Origin: Adiantum capillus-veneris
Taxonomy: Eukaryota; Streptophyta; Polypodiopsida; Polypodiales; Pteridaceae
Assembly (NCBI GenBank): GCA_014529385.2
Contig: CM043965.1
Location: 61,679,433-61,743,432 of the forward strand
DNA length: 64,000 nt
Reading direction: 5' to 3'
Made by a program: the position numbers and the translations under genes. The notes below the pieces were generated by a model, which worked only from the letters and a program-made list of their open reading frames with translations, ran no database searches and was not told the origin of the DNA. Shown piece after piece: positions 1 to 11,008 of the stretch. Position 1 is the first letter of the stretch, and the number at the start of each line of letters is the position of its first letter.

Positions 1-409
1 ATGCCTAATTACTTGGTCACCTTTAAATATTGTAGAGTCCAAAGAACCTGCTCCAAATGTGAGTTGGAAGGTTTCTACATGAAAGAACTGCGAATTCCCA
101 TAGAGAAATTGACACAAAACCGTGTGTTGAGAGCCCAAATAAGAGAAATGACTAGTTTGTGCAGATACTTTGTAGTGTCTGCTACATCTGGGGGGTCATA
201 CTGTGTCAACTTCTAATTGGGATCCATAGGGGTTGAGATAGGCTTTCACTTAGTCATACCAAATGCTTCCACAATTCTTGTAGATAGCACTCCTGAGAGA
301 GAAAGATGCCCCCCTTTGTCTGCCATATCTCCAATCAAAGAAAGTAGTGAAGCAAGCTAAGATCTGTCATCTCAAACTCCTTAGCCAAGGTCTCCATAGT
401 ACTGGAGAT

Positions 410-851
410 GTGCTCAACATGGCTACATGTAATCACATGATCATCCACATAGAGGATAAAAAGTGCCACCAATCCTCCCTCACGGTAAACGTATAAATCT
501 AGGTCTGTAGAAGATTGTCAAAAGGAGTATTGTAGGAAGAAAGAGTCTATCTTCTTATACCATGCTTGAGGGGCTTGCTTTATCTTCTTATACCATGCTT
601 GAGGGGCCATAGAGAGCCTTTAGCAACCTACAAACCATGTCTATGAAATTTGGATCCTCGAACCTTGGAGATTGCTCCACATACACCTCCTCCTCTAAGT
701 CACCATTCAGAAATGTCAAAACAACATCCATCTCAAACACTCGCCACCCAAAAAAGGTAGCAAGGGGCAAAAATGTTTGAATGGTCTCCATCCTCACAAT
801 TGGTGCAAAGATCTTAGTCCACACCAAGTTTTTGAGAGAAGACCTTGGCAA
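410..851 (-). pseudogene. copia reverse transcriptase fragment
   Basis: The frame at 588-851 reads like the start of a copia reverse transcriptase (RVT_2 family): KIFAPIVRMETIQ, then FEMDVVLTFLNGDLEEEVYVEQ, then CRLLKALYG. After a break the domain resumes with WYKKIDSFF and the catalytic box YVDD, encoded at 440-451. A 27-bp segment is duplicated in tandem between the two parts (549-575 and 582-608). The 33-bp period keeps the frame but inserts 11 codons. Other frameshifts make it a pseudogene. The enzyme would copy element RNA into DNA inside virus-like particles. Confidence 0.85.
549..608. repeat. 27-bp tandem duplication, period 33 bp
   Basis: Identical 27-bp copies lie at 549-575 and 582-608 inside the copia reverse transcriptase remnant. 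It is a small local duplication, probably after the element died. Confidence 0.85.
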
Positions 852-1507
852 CTAGCCTTCCCTTGTGCTTGTCCAAAGAACCATCAAATTTGTACTTGGT
901 CTCACTTAATGCCATTTGTACCCCTTTGACACCAATCACCTTCTTTTCGGCAGGCCGCGAAACCATTTTCCAAGTGTTTTTCTTCTTGGTGGAATCAAGT
1001 ACTTCTTTGCATAGACAACTTCACTTTGATTGTGAAAGCGCCTCCTCAACTATCATAGGATCTCTGTCCTTGATCACTGTTTACATCAAATCATAGTTCA
1101 CCTGTACCTTACCAAATTGAAGTCGCTAAGATCTTTGTGTAGTACCGGCTTAACGTTAGTTGGGTGAGAAAATAGACGTCGTTGCATCTCGCAAGGTCTC
1201 CAGTAGAGCTACTTTGATAACTTGTCTGGATTTCTCCTTGGGGGAGGAGCTATTGGTATAGTTGGCTCTAACTGTGCACTATGGTGAGAACCACTATCAT
1301 TTGGATCATCTAACATGGGTGCATTCTGCTCTAAAGCGTGAGGGACAAGGGTTGGAGAAGAGGATTCATCAAGAGGCAACACACAGTCTAAGTCTCCAAG
1401 TATCGGGGCAAATGAGGGTAATTGTGGAATATTTGGGAGTGGAATCCCCTCTGCAGGTAAAAATTCATCGAAGACAACATCATAGCTAGCTAAAACATCC
1501 TTCTTCT

Positions 1508-2330
1508 CTAGATCATAAAGTCAGTATCCATTTGAAAGAGTATTGTAGCCGCAAAAATACATTCTCTTGGACTTGGGATCAAACTTACCACTTTACTCCT
1601 TGGGTACATGGAAATATGCATTGCACCCAAAGATTTGAAAGTGGGAGAGTCATGCTTCTTATCAAAATATGCTTCAAACATGACCTTGCCTAGAACTGAA
1701 GAGGTTGGATATCGATTTATGGTATGAACTGCCATCACAACTTCTCTGCCCATAAAGACTTTGGAAAGTCTGGATGCTCAAGCATGGTCCATGCCATTGC
1801 TACCAATGTCTTATTATTTTGCTCCACAACTACATTCATTGAAGGGGACTTGACATTTGCAAGCTCTCACTTAATCCATTTTTTGCACAAAATTGAATGA
1901 ATGCTTTTGAGATAAACTCCCTAGCTTTTTTTGATCAAATGTTCTTCACCACTTGATTGCTTTCCTTTTCCACAAGAGAATACAAATTCTTAAAGAGGCC
2001 AAATTCCTCATACTTATGTTGCAAAAAATTTACCCAAGTAAAGTGGCTAAATCGTCCACAAGCTACATGACATAGAGAGCCTTGCCAAGGGAAGGAGTCT
2101 TCATATGTCCTCAAAGGTTGGTGTGAACCAAAACTCCAAGACGACAATGACTCAGCGAGTAGAAAGCCTCTAAATAGATTCTTGAAGTTGCTTCCCACAA
2201 ATGCAAGTACTTCATTTCCCATGCTTACTCCCAACATCTGGTAAGCCTGTAAGCATCTGGCTAAAAAAAAAACAAGACAAAGGGCATCATTGTTCAATGA
2301 CCATGCCGAAGATCACCTATAGTTATCTGT
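1508..2330 (-). pseudogene. copia integrase fragment
   Basis: The frame at 1508-1753 reads VHTINRYPTSSVLGK, then FEAYFDKKHDSPTFKSLGA, then the CIFAA region. This corresponds to the end of the copia integrase core and following segment (normally INRxPTxxL, TPFExWxGxKPxVxHLKVFGC, CIFVGY). Upstream on the minus strand (1935-2297) are weaker integrase traces such as SLCHVACGRFSHFTWVNFL. Frames change repeatedly and the catalytic triad cannot be followed, so this is a dead fragment. It sits between reverse transcriptase and protease, as expected for copia. Confidence 0.75.
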
Positions 2331-2639
2331 GTACATGAAGAAAGAGCATGGAGATTGTAGAGTCCATTCTCCATTGAGCCTCTTCTGACCTCATTGCCGG
2401 ACTGACGGTCCCGAACAGATACCACATCCTCTATAAAAGTCACCTCCATGCCAAGCTTTCACACCTCATGCACAAACATAAGATGAAATCCAAGCTTCAG
2501 AGCATAAAGTACCTTGGAGGTATGCATACCCCCTTTGCCGTTGGGAATCAACTCCATAGATCCCTCGCTGTTGTGAATATGAATTTCAAAATTTTCACCA
2601 ATAAAGATGGTACCATAGTGTCACCGCATGTTGGATGAA

Positions 2640-3731
2640 AGATCCTTCCAAGGTGTCATGTGCCATGAGGCACCACTATCCATATTTCAATCATGATAAT
2701 CTCAAACCGCAAGAGTTGATGTAACATCCAATGTCCCTAGAGAGTCCTCTGAGGGTAGAATCTCCAAATGAACAAAGGCTAGTGACTGCACCACTACCAC
2801 TGAAGAAGTTGAAGCATCGCCAACTCTCTTTGGAAACTTTTGCTAATAATGTCCTTTGTCCCCACAATGATTGCAATGCCATTCCCCCTTCAAGGCTTCC
2901 CTTTTAGCATCATTCTTCTTGTCTTTGGTGTTGTTGCTTTTATTCTTCATTTATACTTCTTGTTGTTGTTGGAAGATCTAGTCAAGGCTTTGAAGACTGG
3001 CTTGTTCCTCATATTGAACCGCTCCTTCTGGTCCAACACCATTGAAATAATCTCGTCCCAAGAAATAGTATTTAGCCATCCACTTGTAATTGGCAAAGAA
3101 AAGAAGTTGGTATACCGATGAGGTGGTTGGGCCAAAAGTTGGATGGCCATGCCCTTGAAACTGATAAGCTTTTCCATATGAAGTATATCTTGTTGAAGCT
3201 CCTGCATCTTGTTGATGTGATCCAGCATGGAAGAATGCTTCACATTCAGGGTCCTCAACTACACCTCGGGCTATTTGATTCATTGGAGAAACTCGATCAT
3301 ACATTAAATAAAGACGATCCCAAATCAACTTTGTGTCTTTCATCAATTGGATATGATAGATGGTTGATGGTGTATTGTTGAGGATAATGAAAGACCAAAT
3401 TCCAGCATTGACACGCTCCCACGGTCCTTTAACTTTTGAAAGTTGCTTGAAACAAAGGCTCCAAGCACTTTAGAGTGAAAGACCACCATCATGGTTGCTT
3501 TCCAAGTGGAATACTTCTCTCCATTCAATTACCAATGCAAAGGAAAGGTAGGGAGGGTAGGTATCTTGATTGGTTGATCACTTGTGATGGAGTGGAATTG
3601 GGACCAATCTCCCCGGTCGTCATTGACGGTTCACCTCTGATGATCTCATCCCCATGATGTACTTTGTCATCATAGACCAAGTTCATGTCAAAATCATCAC
3701 TCCTCTCCATGGTGTTGGAGAACTTGGGCAT
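2640..3731 (-). pseudogene. copia gag and start of protease
   Basis: The order on the minus strand is LNGENYSTW-like N terminus (MNGEKYSTWKATMMVVFHSK, 3343-3528), UBN2-type gag core (2947-3346), a zinc knuckle remnant (CNHCGDKGHY, then a stop where the last cysteine should follow), and the protease active site DSGASWHMT encoded at about 2655-2682. Gag would form the particle and bind RNA; the protease would cut the polyprotein. At least three frames are needed to follow it, so it is inactive. The DSGAS box and its place just after the knuckle are the strongest evidence. Confidence 0.82.
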
Positions 3732-3905
3732 GTGATGAGGCTAGGATGAGGTAGAACAAAGAAAATCTATAAATCTGTTTACTACAACCAAAATCAGCCC
3801 CAAATGAGTGATAAATGAAAAAAAACAGCAAACCATCTCTTTTTGGCTTGAAAATTTAGCACCAAAAACTCGCAAAAATCACTGATTTGAATCAAGAGCA
3901 CTACA

Positions 3906-3919
3906 TGGCTCTGAAACCA
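3906..3919 (-). promoter_or_regulatory. copia primer-binding site (initiator tRNA-Met type)
   Basis: On the minus strand the 14 bases read TGGTTTCAGAGCCA, one mismatch from the common copia primer site TGGTATCAGAGCC. It abuts the LTR end at 3920, fixing that boundary and the element's orientation. Confidence 0.85.
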
Positions 3920-4211
3920 TGTCAAATGTGTAGTGGAAAAGGGTGAATCAAGTGATGAACTTGTTTGCAACAACGCGAAAACCTCTTCTCAGGACCATGC
4001 AACCAATGGATATTGTATCATGATAGATCTTCTTGTAAAGCTCCTAGCATAAACCCCCCCCTTGTATGGATACATGAACAACTTGTAGGCAATGCCACAA
4101 GATAAAGGGTTTGTACACGACAGGGAGACGAAACACTAGCAAGAGGGAGATAGATCGATGGGAGAAAATTTCAGAGAGAGAGACAGAGAGAGGTCAATGG
4201 TGGAGAAAGCG

Positions 4212-4271
<60 letters not shown>

Positions 4272-4790
4272 CAATGGTGGAGAAAATGCCAAAGAGAGAA
4301 ATCAATGGTGGAGAGAGAAAATGAGAGAGAGAGAGAGAGAGGCCGTGTAAACCAAAATGTTGGAGAGAGAAAATGATAGAGAGAGGGTGCGTGCCCAAAA
4401 TGCTTGATTGCTGCATTGAAAAACATGCTGAAAGTACAAGGGAGATCTGCATATAAAGGAAAATTGGAATTTTCTCTACCTTCTTGGAAAACCCCACGAT
4501 CCCAAAAACTAGCTAAAATGCTAATAAATATGTAAAGTTCTCACTAAAAGTAACTCGACACACATATTTAGTAGCACAACTATAGAGGACTTGAGAATTT
4601 GACCTTGGAAAACCCTAAGAACGAGGATCCAGCCTCATGCTAGTCTATCGGGTGGACAACACTATGGAGTGCATTGCCAGGTATGTTTACCTCAGATACA
4701 ATCAGGCTCAGCCACAAAACAACCCTCACTCCCTAAACGGCTCATGGGAGATACTGGAGACACCACCGCACAAAATGCTAAAATCTAACA
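3920..4790 (-). repeat. 5' LTR of the copia element (871 bp)
   Basis: On the minus strand the LTR starts TGTTAGATTTTAGC at 4790 and ends CATTTGACA at 3920, with TGT...ACA ends, directly before the primer-binding site. The partner LTR is outside the window. It contains a long GA microsatellite (about 4215-4268) and shorter GA runs to about 4385. Confidence 0.8.
4215..4268. repeat. (GA)n microsatellite
   Basis: An uninterrupted GA/AG dinucleotide run, with shorter GA runs downstream to about 4385. The long apparent open frames here are only repeats of GAGA codons. Confidence 0.95.
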
Positions 4791-7700
4791 TTTATTATCT
4801 AATCCCATTGATAAATTATCTAAGATAGATATTTGATTCTTACACTTTACTGTTAAAATTCTCAAGAAAAGGATACTTATTTGTTGAGTGCTACATACTA
4901 CATACACAAAGTCTAGGTTTTTTGGAGTGTGTGATATATTTTTCACCTTTGTAGGGAGCCTTTCCCTAGCCGCTTATGCATGCTTAGCCATCCCAAATGA
5001 TGCCCATACATAGGTACATGGCCCATGGGTGTTTCTACACATGTTCCACTTGCATATGAAGCCAAACAATAGGTCAAAATGACCCCTAAAAGAGTGCATA
5101 TGAGTTTTTTATTTGGTTCTCTCCATTTGGGTTGATCCTTGAGCTCTTTCACACCTCATTCCTGATGTAGGCAACAAGCTCTAGCCTATGTCTATATGAG
5201 CTGCACTTTTGTAGTTATTTTTGAGTTCTGTAATCAAGCTTTAATATGTCATTTTCTATCCATAAATGGTTCATCGGGATTTTTACCATAACTCTACACT
5301 ATTTGTGTACTTATAATCGACCGTGTTTACCTCTACCTCTTCTTCATTTCCCTTTTGATTATCCTTCCCTTACTCTCTCTTTCTCTCTATGATCAATGTA
5401 TTGGCAATCTCCCGATGTCTCTTGGCCCATTTATTTTCAAAATCTCTGTCTCCCTTTCACTTCCAAGTTAGATCACTTCACACTAGGTACAACAAAATGC
5501 CTCAGAAGTCGAGAAAAGGCTTGGCTAGAAATATCAAGATGATTGAATATATGATAACAATTGCTAGGAGGAGTGGTGAGGAGCAAGCCTGGTGCTGAGC
5601 AACATAAGAGTGGGAATCCAAGGACGTGGAGAAGGATGAATCCATAGGCATTAACCCTAGAAGTTTCTTCATTCACTTACTATCCTAAAACATTATTGTA
5701 AGCCTCCAAAGAGTTATTGCAATTATGAGCTCACTATAGATCAAGGACAACGTGCGGAAGGGATAGTAGAGGAAAAACCACTCATTTGTCATGGAAAAAG
5801 AAATGATGGAGGAACTTCTTTTCAAAGTGAAATATGGTTCTCAAAGGTGCTAATAAGGGATACTATAAGATATCATGTGAGTGTACAATAGCAGGGTTTT
5901 ATAAGGCCAAAAATATAGATTTTACAAAGGAGGATCCTATATATAGAGGTCAAGAAGGAAATTTTGGTGCATGTAGGTGAAATCTCCCTCCCACTACTAA
6001 AGAGTCCCCATGGTATCATTTCTTTACAAAGTGAGCTTAGACCATAGCATGGGGATTATAGTAGAAATAAAGGACTACTATGCACATCAAATGTGAGAAT
6101 ATGTAGTAAGAATATGTAGTAGTACTATGGCAATTGATGTAAAATGGTGACGTTGAGCATGAACTGATATAAAAGGTATTGAGGATTTCTAGGTGAAATT
6201 TAGAATTTATAAATGGGATTACACTATACTAACATATCTATTCAGCATTGGCTTCTTCACCTCCCCACCATAAGGTATAAATTTTGTAAGTGGATCTACC
6301 TCCTTTTGTATCTTGTGGATCCTCAAGGCACAGGATGTGCCTGAGGCTTAACCAACAAAGGTGAGCTTTCAATTTTCTCCAAACCCTTTTTGCATGTGTG
6401 TGAGTGTGGTCATGCACTATGTGCGTGTGCACATAGTGCATGTGCGTGTGCGTGTGCACATGCACACGCACATGCACGCATGTGCATGCGTGCATGCATG
6501 TGTGCACACGCTCATTTGAAGAGAATCATACACGAAAGCAAGGATTCTCTCTGTTGGAAAAAACACGGACTTTAAGGACTGGAAGCAAGCACTCTTTGAC
6601 ATTGGATACTTAGTAAATGCTAATTGTGAGCTTCCTGAAAAATTCTACAAGTGGGTATGAAAGGATAGAGATTTACCTCTCTTTGTATCTTGTGGATCCT
6701 AAAAGCACAAGCTATGCCTGAGGCTTTTTTTTGTTGTTGCAAAGCTAACAATTGTGAGTATTATCATAACCAAAAAACTTACAACTTCCTGCCATGCTCG
6801 TACATAGCCATGCCAGCTTCAAGTAGCCATAGTTACATCAGTTGATTGGGGAGACACCCATGACAAGAGATGAGCCCACACCTTTACCCAAACAAACTAT
6901 TGTACATTTTTTTTCTAAGATAATATGACTCTATCACCCACAATTGGGAGTAAGGCAAACAAAAATTAAAGAATCTATGAGCACTATAGGGCTTTTTATT
7001 GTGTTTTTAGCATGGGGAGCCCTCATATGCAGGTCTGATGGAAAATACTCTATAATTCCCTACCAAAGAAAGTTGAAGCTTTCCATCTGCTCCAAACCCT
7101 TCTTGCATGTGTGTGAGTGTGTGCATACACTCTCTATGTGCGCACGTGCGTGCATGCATGCGTGTGTGTGTTCATTTGTTCATATTTGAGGACATTTGTA
7201 GCAAGTCAGAATTGCATTCATGTTTTTGGTGATTTATGTGTAAGCTTATATTAAATGATGTAAAACACACGAAAATGGAACTTGGCCTTTGGATGCATAT
7301 GTAGGGACGTGATAGTTAGGTGAAAATGCTAAAACACATCTTCAAATTTTGTGGTTTAATAAGTCAAATGGCTGGACAAAAAACTCATTAGCTTTATGAT
7401 GACAACTTTCATGTCATGGTTTACAACTCTTTGCTAGGGCCTCCTCAAGTGATTGCATGCCATGAACATACGATTGTCGAAGCGCTTCTCTTTCGTGAGA
7501 AGGAAAAGCATCAACAATACATGATTCAATAACAAGACAAACAATTTCTAATTATAACATGCAATTGGAGATCATATTGAAATAAAATTTAATAAACGTC
7601 ACATTTAATAAACATCACATAGTTGCTACTGATCTGCGGCATCAATTGAAATTTGCCAGCCTTAACACGAATGATGCATCATACTCTGTTTCTTTCAAAA

Positions 7701-9068
7701 AAAAAAAAAAAAAGCTTGCTGAATTTAAGAGTTAGAGACCCATAACTTATATACTACTGAATAATATATCCATATATTAGTGGAATTTCAAGTCATCGAG
7801 GTAAGTAAATCCAAAATTATTACAATTATGTGACCTCTCATCAAAGTCTATAATATTGAAGCTTTCTAAAATTTCATTCTACATTTTCTACTTTTGCATC
7901 CACACCCATGATACACATCACTGAAGAGAGTTTCTATGATCAAGATTGAAAAGAGCACAAGAATAATTCTTACTGAACTATATTGTATCATAATATTATA
8001 GGAAAAATTACCAGCTTACAACTGCAATGTGTGAAAATTTCAAAAATACTCGTCATATTAAAAATTTCCCAGACTTTATATGTACCAATTTTTTGGATGG
8101 ATTATTCAAATGGGACTCAATTTATTGCATATTCTAATTATTTTCATAAAATGATTCTATCTTTAGCATCATGGAAAGAAAACATTCACCGACTTCTCTC
8201 ACCATTTGTTCTTTATAAACGAGGAGGAGCTTAGGATAGATTAAAATTTGAGGGTTATTTAGAAAATTTCCACAAAATTCAAGGGTATTTGGATAATTTT
8301 CCCTTTAGTATATTAATGTGGTAAAGCTGACATGTCTTTGTTTCTGAATGCTATCTTATACATAATGTAAGGTTAGTGATGTTTGAGGGGAAACTTGTTA
8401 CCTCTTGTCTTGCTGTACAACAAGCACCTTTGCAAGTCTTTGTTAGATCATCCCTGTGTGAAGGGGTCTCTTTGCCACGATACCTTGGTAATGCATGGGT
8501 TGGAATCTCATCACACTTTTTGTACTTGATGCAATCTATGACAGAGGTTGCTGTGGAAATACCTATATTTTGCAAAATTCTTAGTTTGAGATGATAATTG
8601 ACAATGTGAACTACACATCAACAAGAAGCATATGGATTCTACAACTGCAAAACATACCTGAAAGATAAGCTCCATGTACATAGCCGTTGAATTTTTCATC
8701 GGTATGCTCCCTAGTAAAATACAACCGACCCAGTGGAGCCTAGATAATCATAGAGCTTTATATCATTTGGTGTTAGCACTAGACATGTAGTATTAGGCCA
8801 CGATATTAGCAAACCAAAATATACTACATGTACATGTTAAGAGTGTTACCTTAAATATTTCAAATTTTTTGAAGAGAAATATGGAGCTTGTATAAGTGGG
8901 TATTAATGGCACATAAGATAATTTATTTATACTAAAATGACCTATGTCATGCTCTTGATTTATTGGAAGAAGAAGAAAAGTTTTAACATCATTCGAGCAA
9001 GTCCAACAAGTCTTGAACTCAAGACTCAAAGATATGTCCAACAAGTCTTGAACTCAAGACCTATAATT

Positions 9069-9070
<2 letters not shown>
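4791..9070. other. gene-free stretch with microsatellites
   Basis: I recognise no gene or element domain here. It holds TG-rich microsatellites at about 6390-6512 and 7110-7170, a run of about 17 A at 7698-7714, and diverged duplicate blocks: 6278-6420 resembles 6647-6725 and 7070-7135, sharing TTTGTATCTTGTGGATCC, GCCTGAGGCTT and GCATGTGTGTGAGTGTG. Open frames are short and without recognisable motifs. Confidence 0.7.
6390..6512. repeat. TG/CA-rich microsatellite
   Basis: Alternating purine-pyrimidine sequence (TGTGTG, GCGTGTGC, CACATGCACGC). A second shorter tract at 7110-7170 has a similar left flank, so the two arose from one duplicated block. Confidence 0.85.

Positions 9071-9114
<44 letters not shown>
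9001..9114. repeat. 35-bp-period duplication followed by (GA)n
   Basis: A 25-bp segment beginning GTCCAACAAGTCTTGAACTC occurs at 9001-9025 and 9036-9060. A pure GA microsatellite follows at 9071-9114 and ends at the left edge of element E. Confidence 0.85.
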
Positions 9115-9116
<2 letters not shown>

Positions 9117-9551
9117 CCGGGTCTGAGCTCACTTGACCGCATTGGAAGATGTGCCATTTGGTAGTTTTCCGGCCTCGCCAAGGTTCTCTTTGATAGAGTG
9201 AGTCATGTGGAGCAAGCACAAATCAACGGTGCGGCGATCGGGTATTAGGTCAACTAGATGCAGCAAGATAAAGTTGATATCATTTGGTAGTGAGAGGCAT
9301 GCAGATGCATTTCCCGGTTTTTGGCGGCCTCAGATAGCTAGCTCAGAGAAGTCAAAACACGGCAAGGTTCGCACGGCTCAGAGACAACTCAGTGGAGATC
9401 CGACACGGTCTTGCGGCTCGGCCATCGAACATTGGAGCAGTGGAAGGGAATCTAGGGAAGAAAGCCAAAAAAAATAATTTTTTTTTGATTGAAAATGGGG
9501 AGTTTTTAAAGGAGTTGGAGGAGCCCCAAGGGCTACCGCTTCACAGTCCGC

Positions 9552-9610
9552 CACATGGCGAGGGGAAGAACCCACATGTGCAGTGGCCGGCCCTGGGCAC
9601 GCTCTATATA
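9552..9610 (+). promoter_or_regulatory. putative LTR promoter, 5' copy
   Basis: TATATA at 9605-9610 follows a decayed G-box (CACATG, 9552-9557). The 3' LTR has the intact CACGTG at the same place, so this copy differs by a CpG-type G-to-A change. The inferred role is start of element transcription just downstream. Confidence 0.55.
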
Positions 9611-9858
9611 GGGTAGGCCGTGAGCCTCCATTGTTACACAAGAGGGAGCATAGGAGCTCCGTGAGATGTTGGCCATGGCGCGAGCACTGGTGGCGCTGCG
9701 TAGGGCGGAAACGCGGAGTTTTGGCGGCGGCCGGCGAGGTGGGGTGGCGCGCCCGCACGGGAAGGTCTGGCGGCGACAGTGATGACGTGGCGTGACAGTG
9801 ATGCACGGGAAAGTTCACACAGCCCTTGGAGCCCCGATATTTTAAAGGAGAGAGAGGG

Positions 9859-9882
9859 GGCAATAGCGATATCGCTATTGCC
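9859..9882. repeat. 24-bp perfect palindrome in the 5' LTR
   Basis: The arm GGCAATAGCGAT is followed at once by its exact reverse complement. Flanking G and C runs extend the fold imperfectly. A decayed relative lies at about 10175-10200. Confidence 0.95.
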
Positions 9883-10905
9883 TCCCCCCCTTGGGTAAGA
9901 GAGAGGTCCTGCGGAGGTTAAGCATAGGAAGAAGGAGGAAGAATCCGAGAGCAGCCAAGTGAACTGAGCAAAAACCAAAGGGTAGAGGCCGGACAAAGCC
10001 AAGCTGAGGGCAAAGATGAAGCCAAACCAAGTCCAAGGACCAAAAGATGTAGGCCAAGGCAAGAGAAGTTGGCTAGAGAGATAAAAGTCAAAGTCAAGCT
10101 AGTCAAGCAGTGCAAGGCTAAGCCCAAAGAGGATGAAAATTGAAAGATGAAAAATAAAAAAATAAAAGAGCCAAGGGGCAATAGCAACGTCGCTAATGTG
10201 CCCCCCCCCCCCCCTCCCCCCCCCAAGTGCAAAAGAGAAGAAGAGAAAAGGTGGTGCCCCTCTTCCCAAGAGATCCCAAAAATGGGTGCCATATGGACCA
10301 ATTAAAGGGCAGTTTCCCAAATTACCCCCCCCCCCTATAAAAGCCAAAATTGAGTCAAATAAAGGGCTTCTTCTTAGCTTTTTGGCCTAGTTTGTGTGCC
10401 GTTTTGAAGCCTGCAAAGTGGAGCATTTGGACAGAGGAGTGTGCCTGTCAAGCCCTTTGCATTTTTCTTGTGTAAATGGCCATGATGATGGCAATGTGAG
10501 TTTGTACAAGCGTTTTGTGGAGTGTAATCAAGCCGTTGTTGCCTCGCTTGCTGTCGTTTCCCCTTCCCCCCTTCCCTTTCTCCTGCTCTGGTGTTTTCCC
10601 TCGATGCCGGCAGTGTGGATGTGTGTGCCACCCCAGACTGATGGTGTTTTGAGTGAGAGAGTCAGATTGAGTGGCTGTGTGTGTGTGTGTAAGGGTGGAG
10701 ACAGGCAGTGGTAGTAGGTGTACCTTCTGTGGTGGTTTTGTAGAGTGTGTGAGCAGTGGGAATTGAGCAGGCGGCAGTCTGCTAGTGTGAGTTGTGTGTT
10801 CGAAGGTGTTTTCCGAGAGGATAGGGGTGCTGTAAATACCCTGAGCTATAGAGAGGCCCTTTTGTTTGTGTTGGGCGTGCTCCCCCATTCCCCCTCTCCA
10901 TCTTC

Positions 10906-10924
10906 TGGTGCCCCCACTGAGGAG
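10906..10924 (+). promoter_or_regulatory. primer-binding site of element E
   Basis: The 19 bases TGGTGCCCCCACTGAGGAG start five bases after the left LTR and begin with TGG, the complement of a tRNA CCA tail. The identical 19-mer is the primer site of element D (32702-32720, minus). I cannot name the tRNA. Confidence 0.75.
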
Positions 10925-11008
10925 TATGCTCATGCTTCTAGTTGAAGTCGAAGCAGTGATTTTTGTGATACCAAAGGTGCGGCCTTTGAAGAGCAGGTGC
11001 TGCTAGTG

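Larger units (their letters stand above)
1..4790 (-). mobile_element. Ty1/copia LTR retrotransposon, decayed, cut by the window start
   Basis: Read on the minus strand, this element runs LTR (3920-4790), primer-binding site (3906-3919), gag, protease, integrase and reverse transcriptase, then leaves the window at position 1. Integrase before reverse transcriptase is the copia order. Many stops and frameshifts break the reading frame, so it should make no protein. The RNase H end and the 3' LTR lie outside the window. The high-coordinate neighbour is gene-free DNA. Confidence 0.88.
9115..10900 (+). repeat. 5' LTR of element E
   Basis: Matches 13466-15261 along its whole length, from GGTCTGAGCTCACT to CCCCCTCTCCA. 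The start is uncertain by a few bases because the flanking GA repeat runs into it. It holds a TATA box at 9605-9610, a 24-bp palindrome at 9859-9882 and poly-C runs at about 10201-10224 and 10325-10335. Confidence 0.85.

Noticed and set aside
4111-4376. Open frames of up to about 100 residues rich in Arg-Glu or Ser-Leu on both strands
   Set aside because: They are translations of the GA microsatellite inside the copia LTR.
8351-8699. Overlapping frames on both strands (60-75 residues)
   Set aside because: No motif or codon signal; short chance frames in AT-rich DNA.
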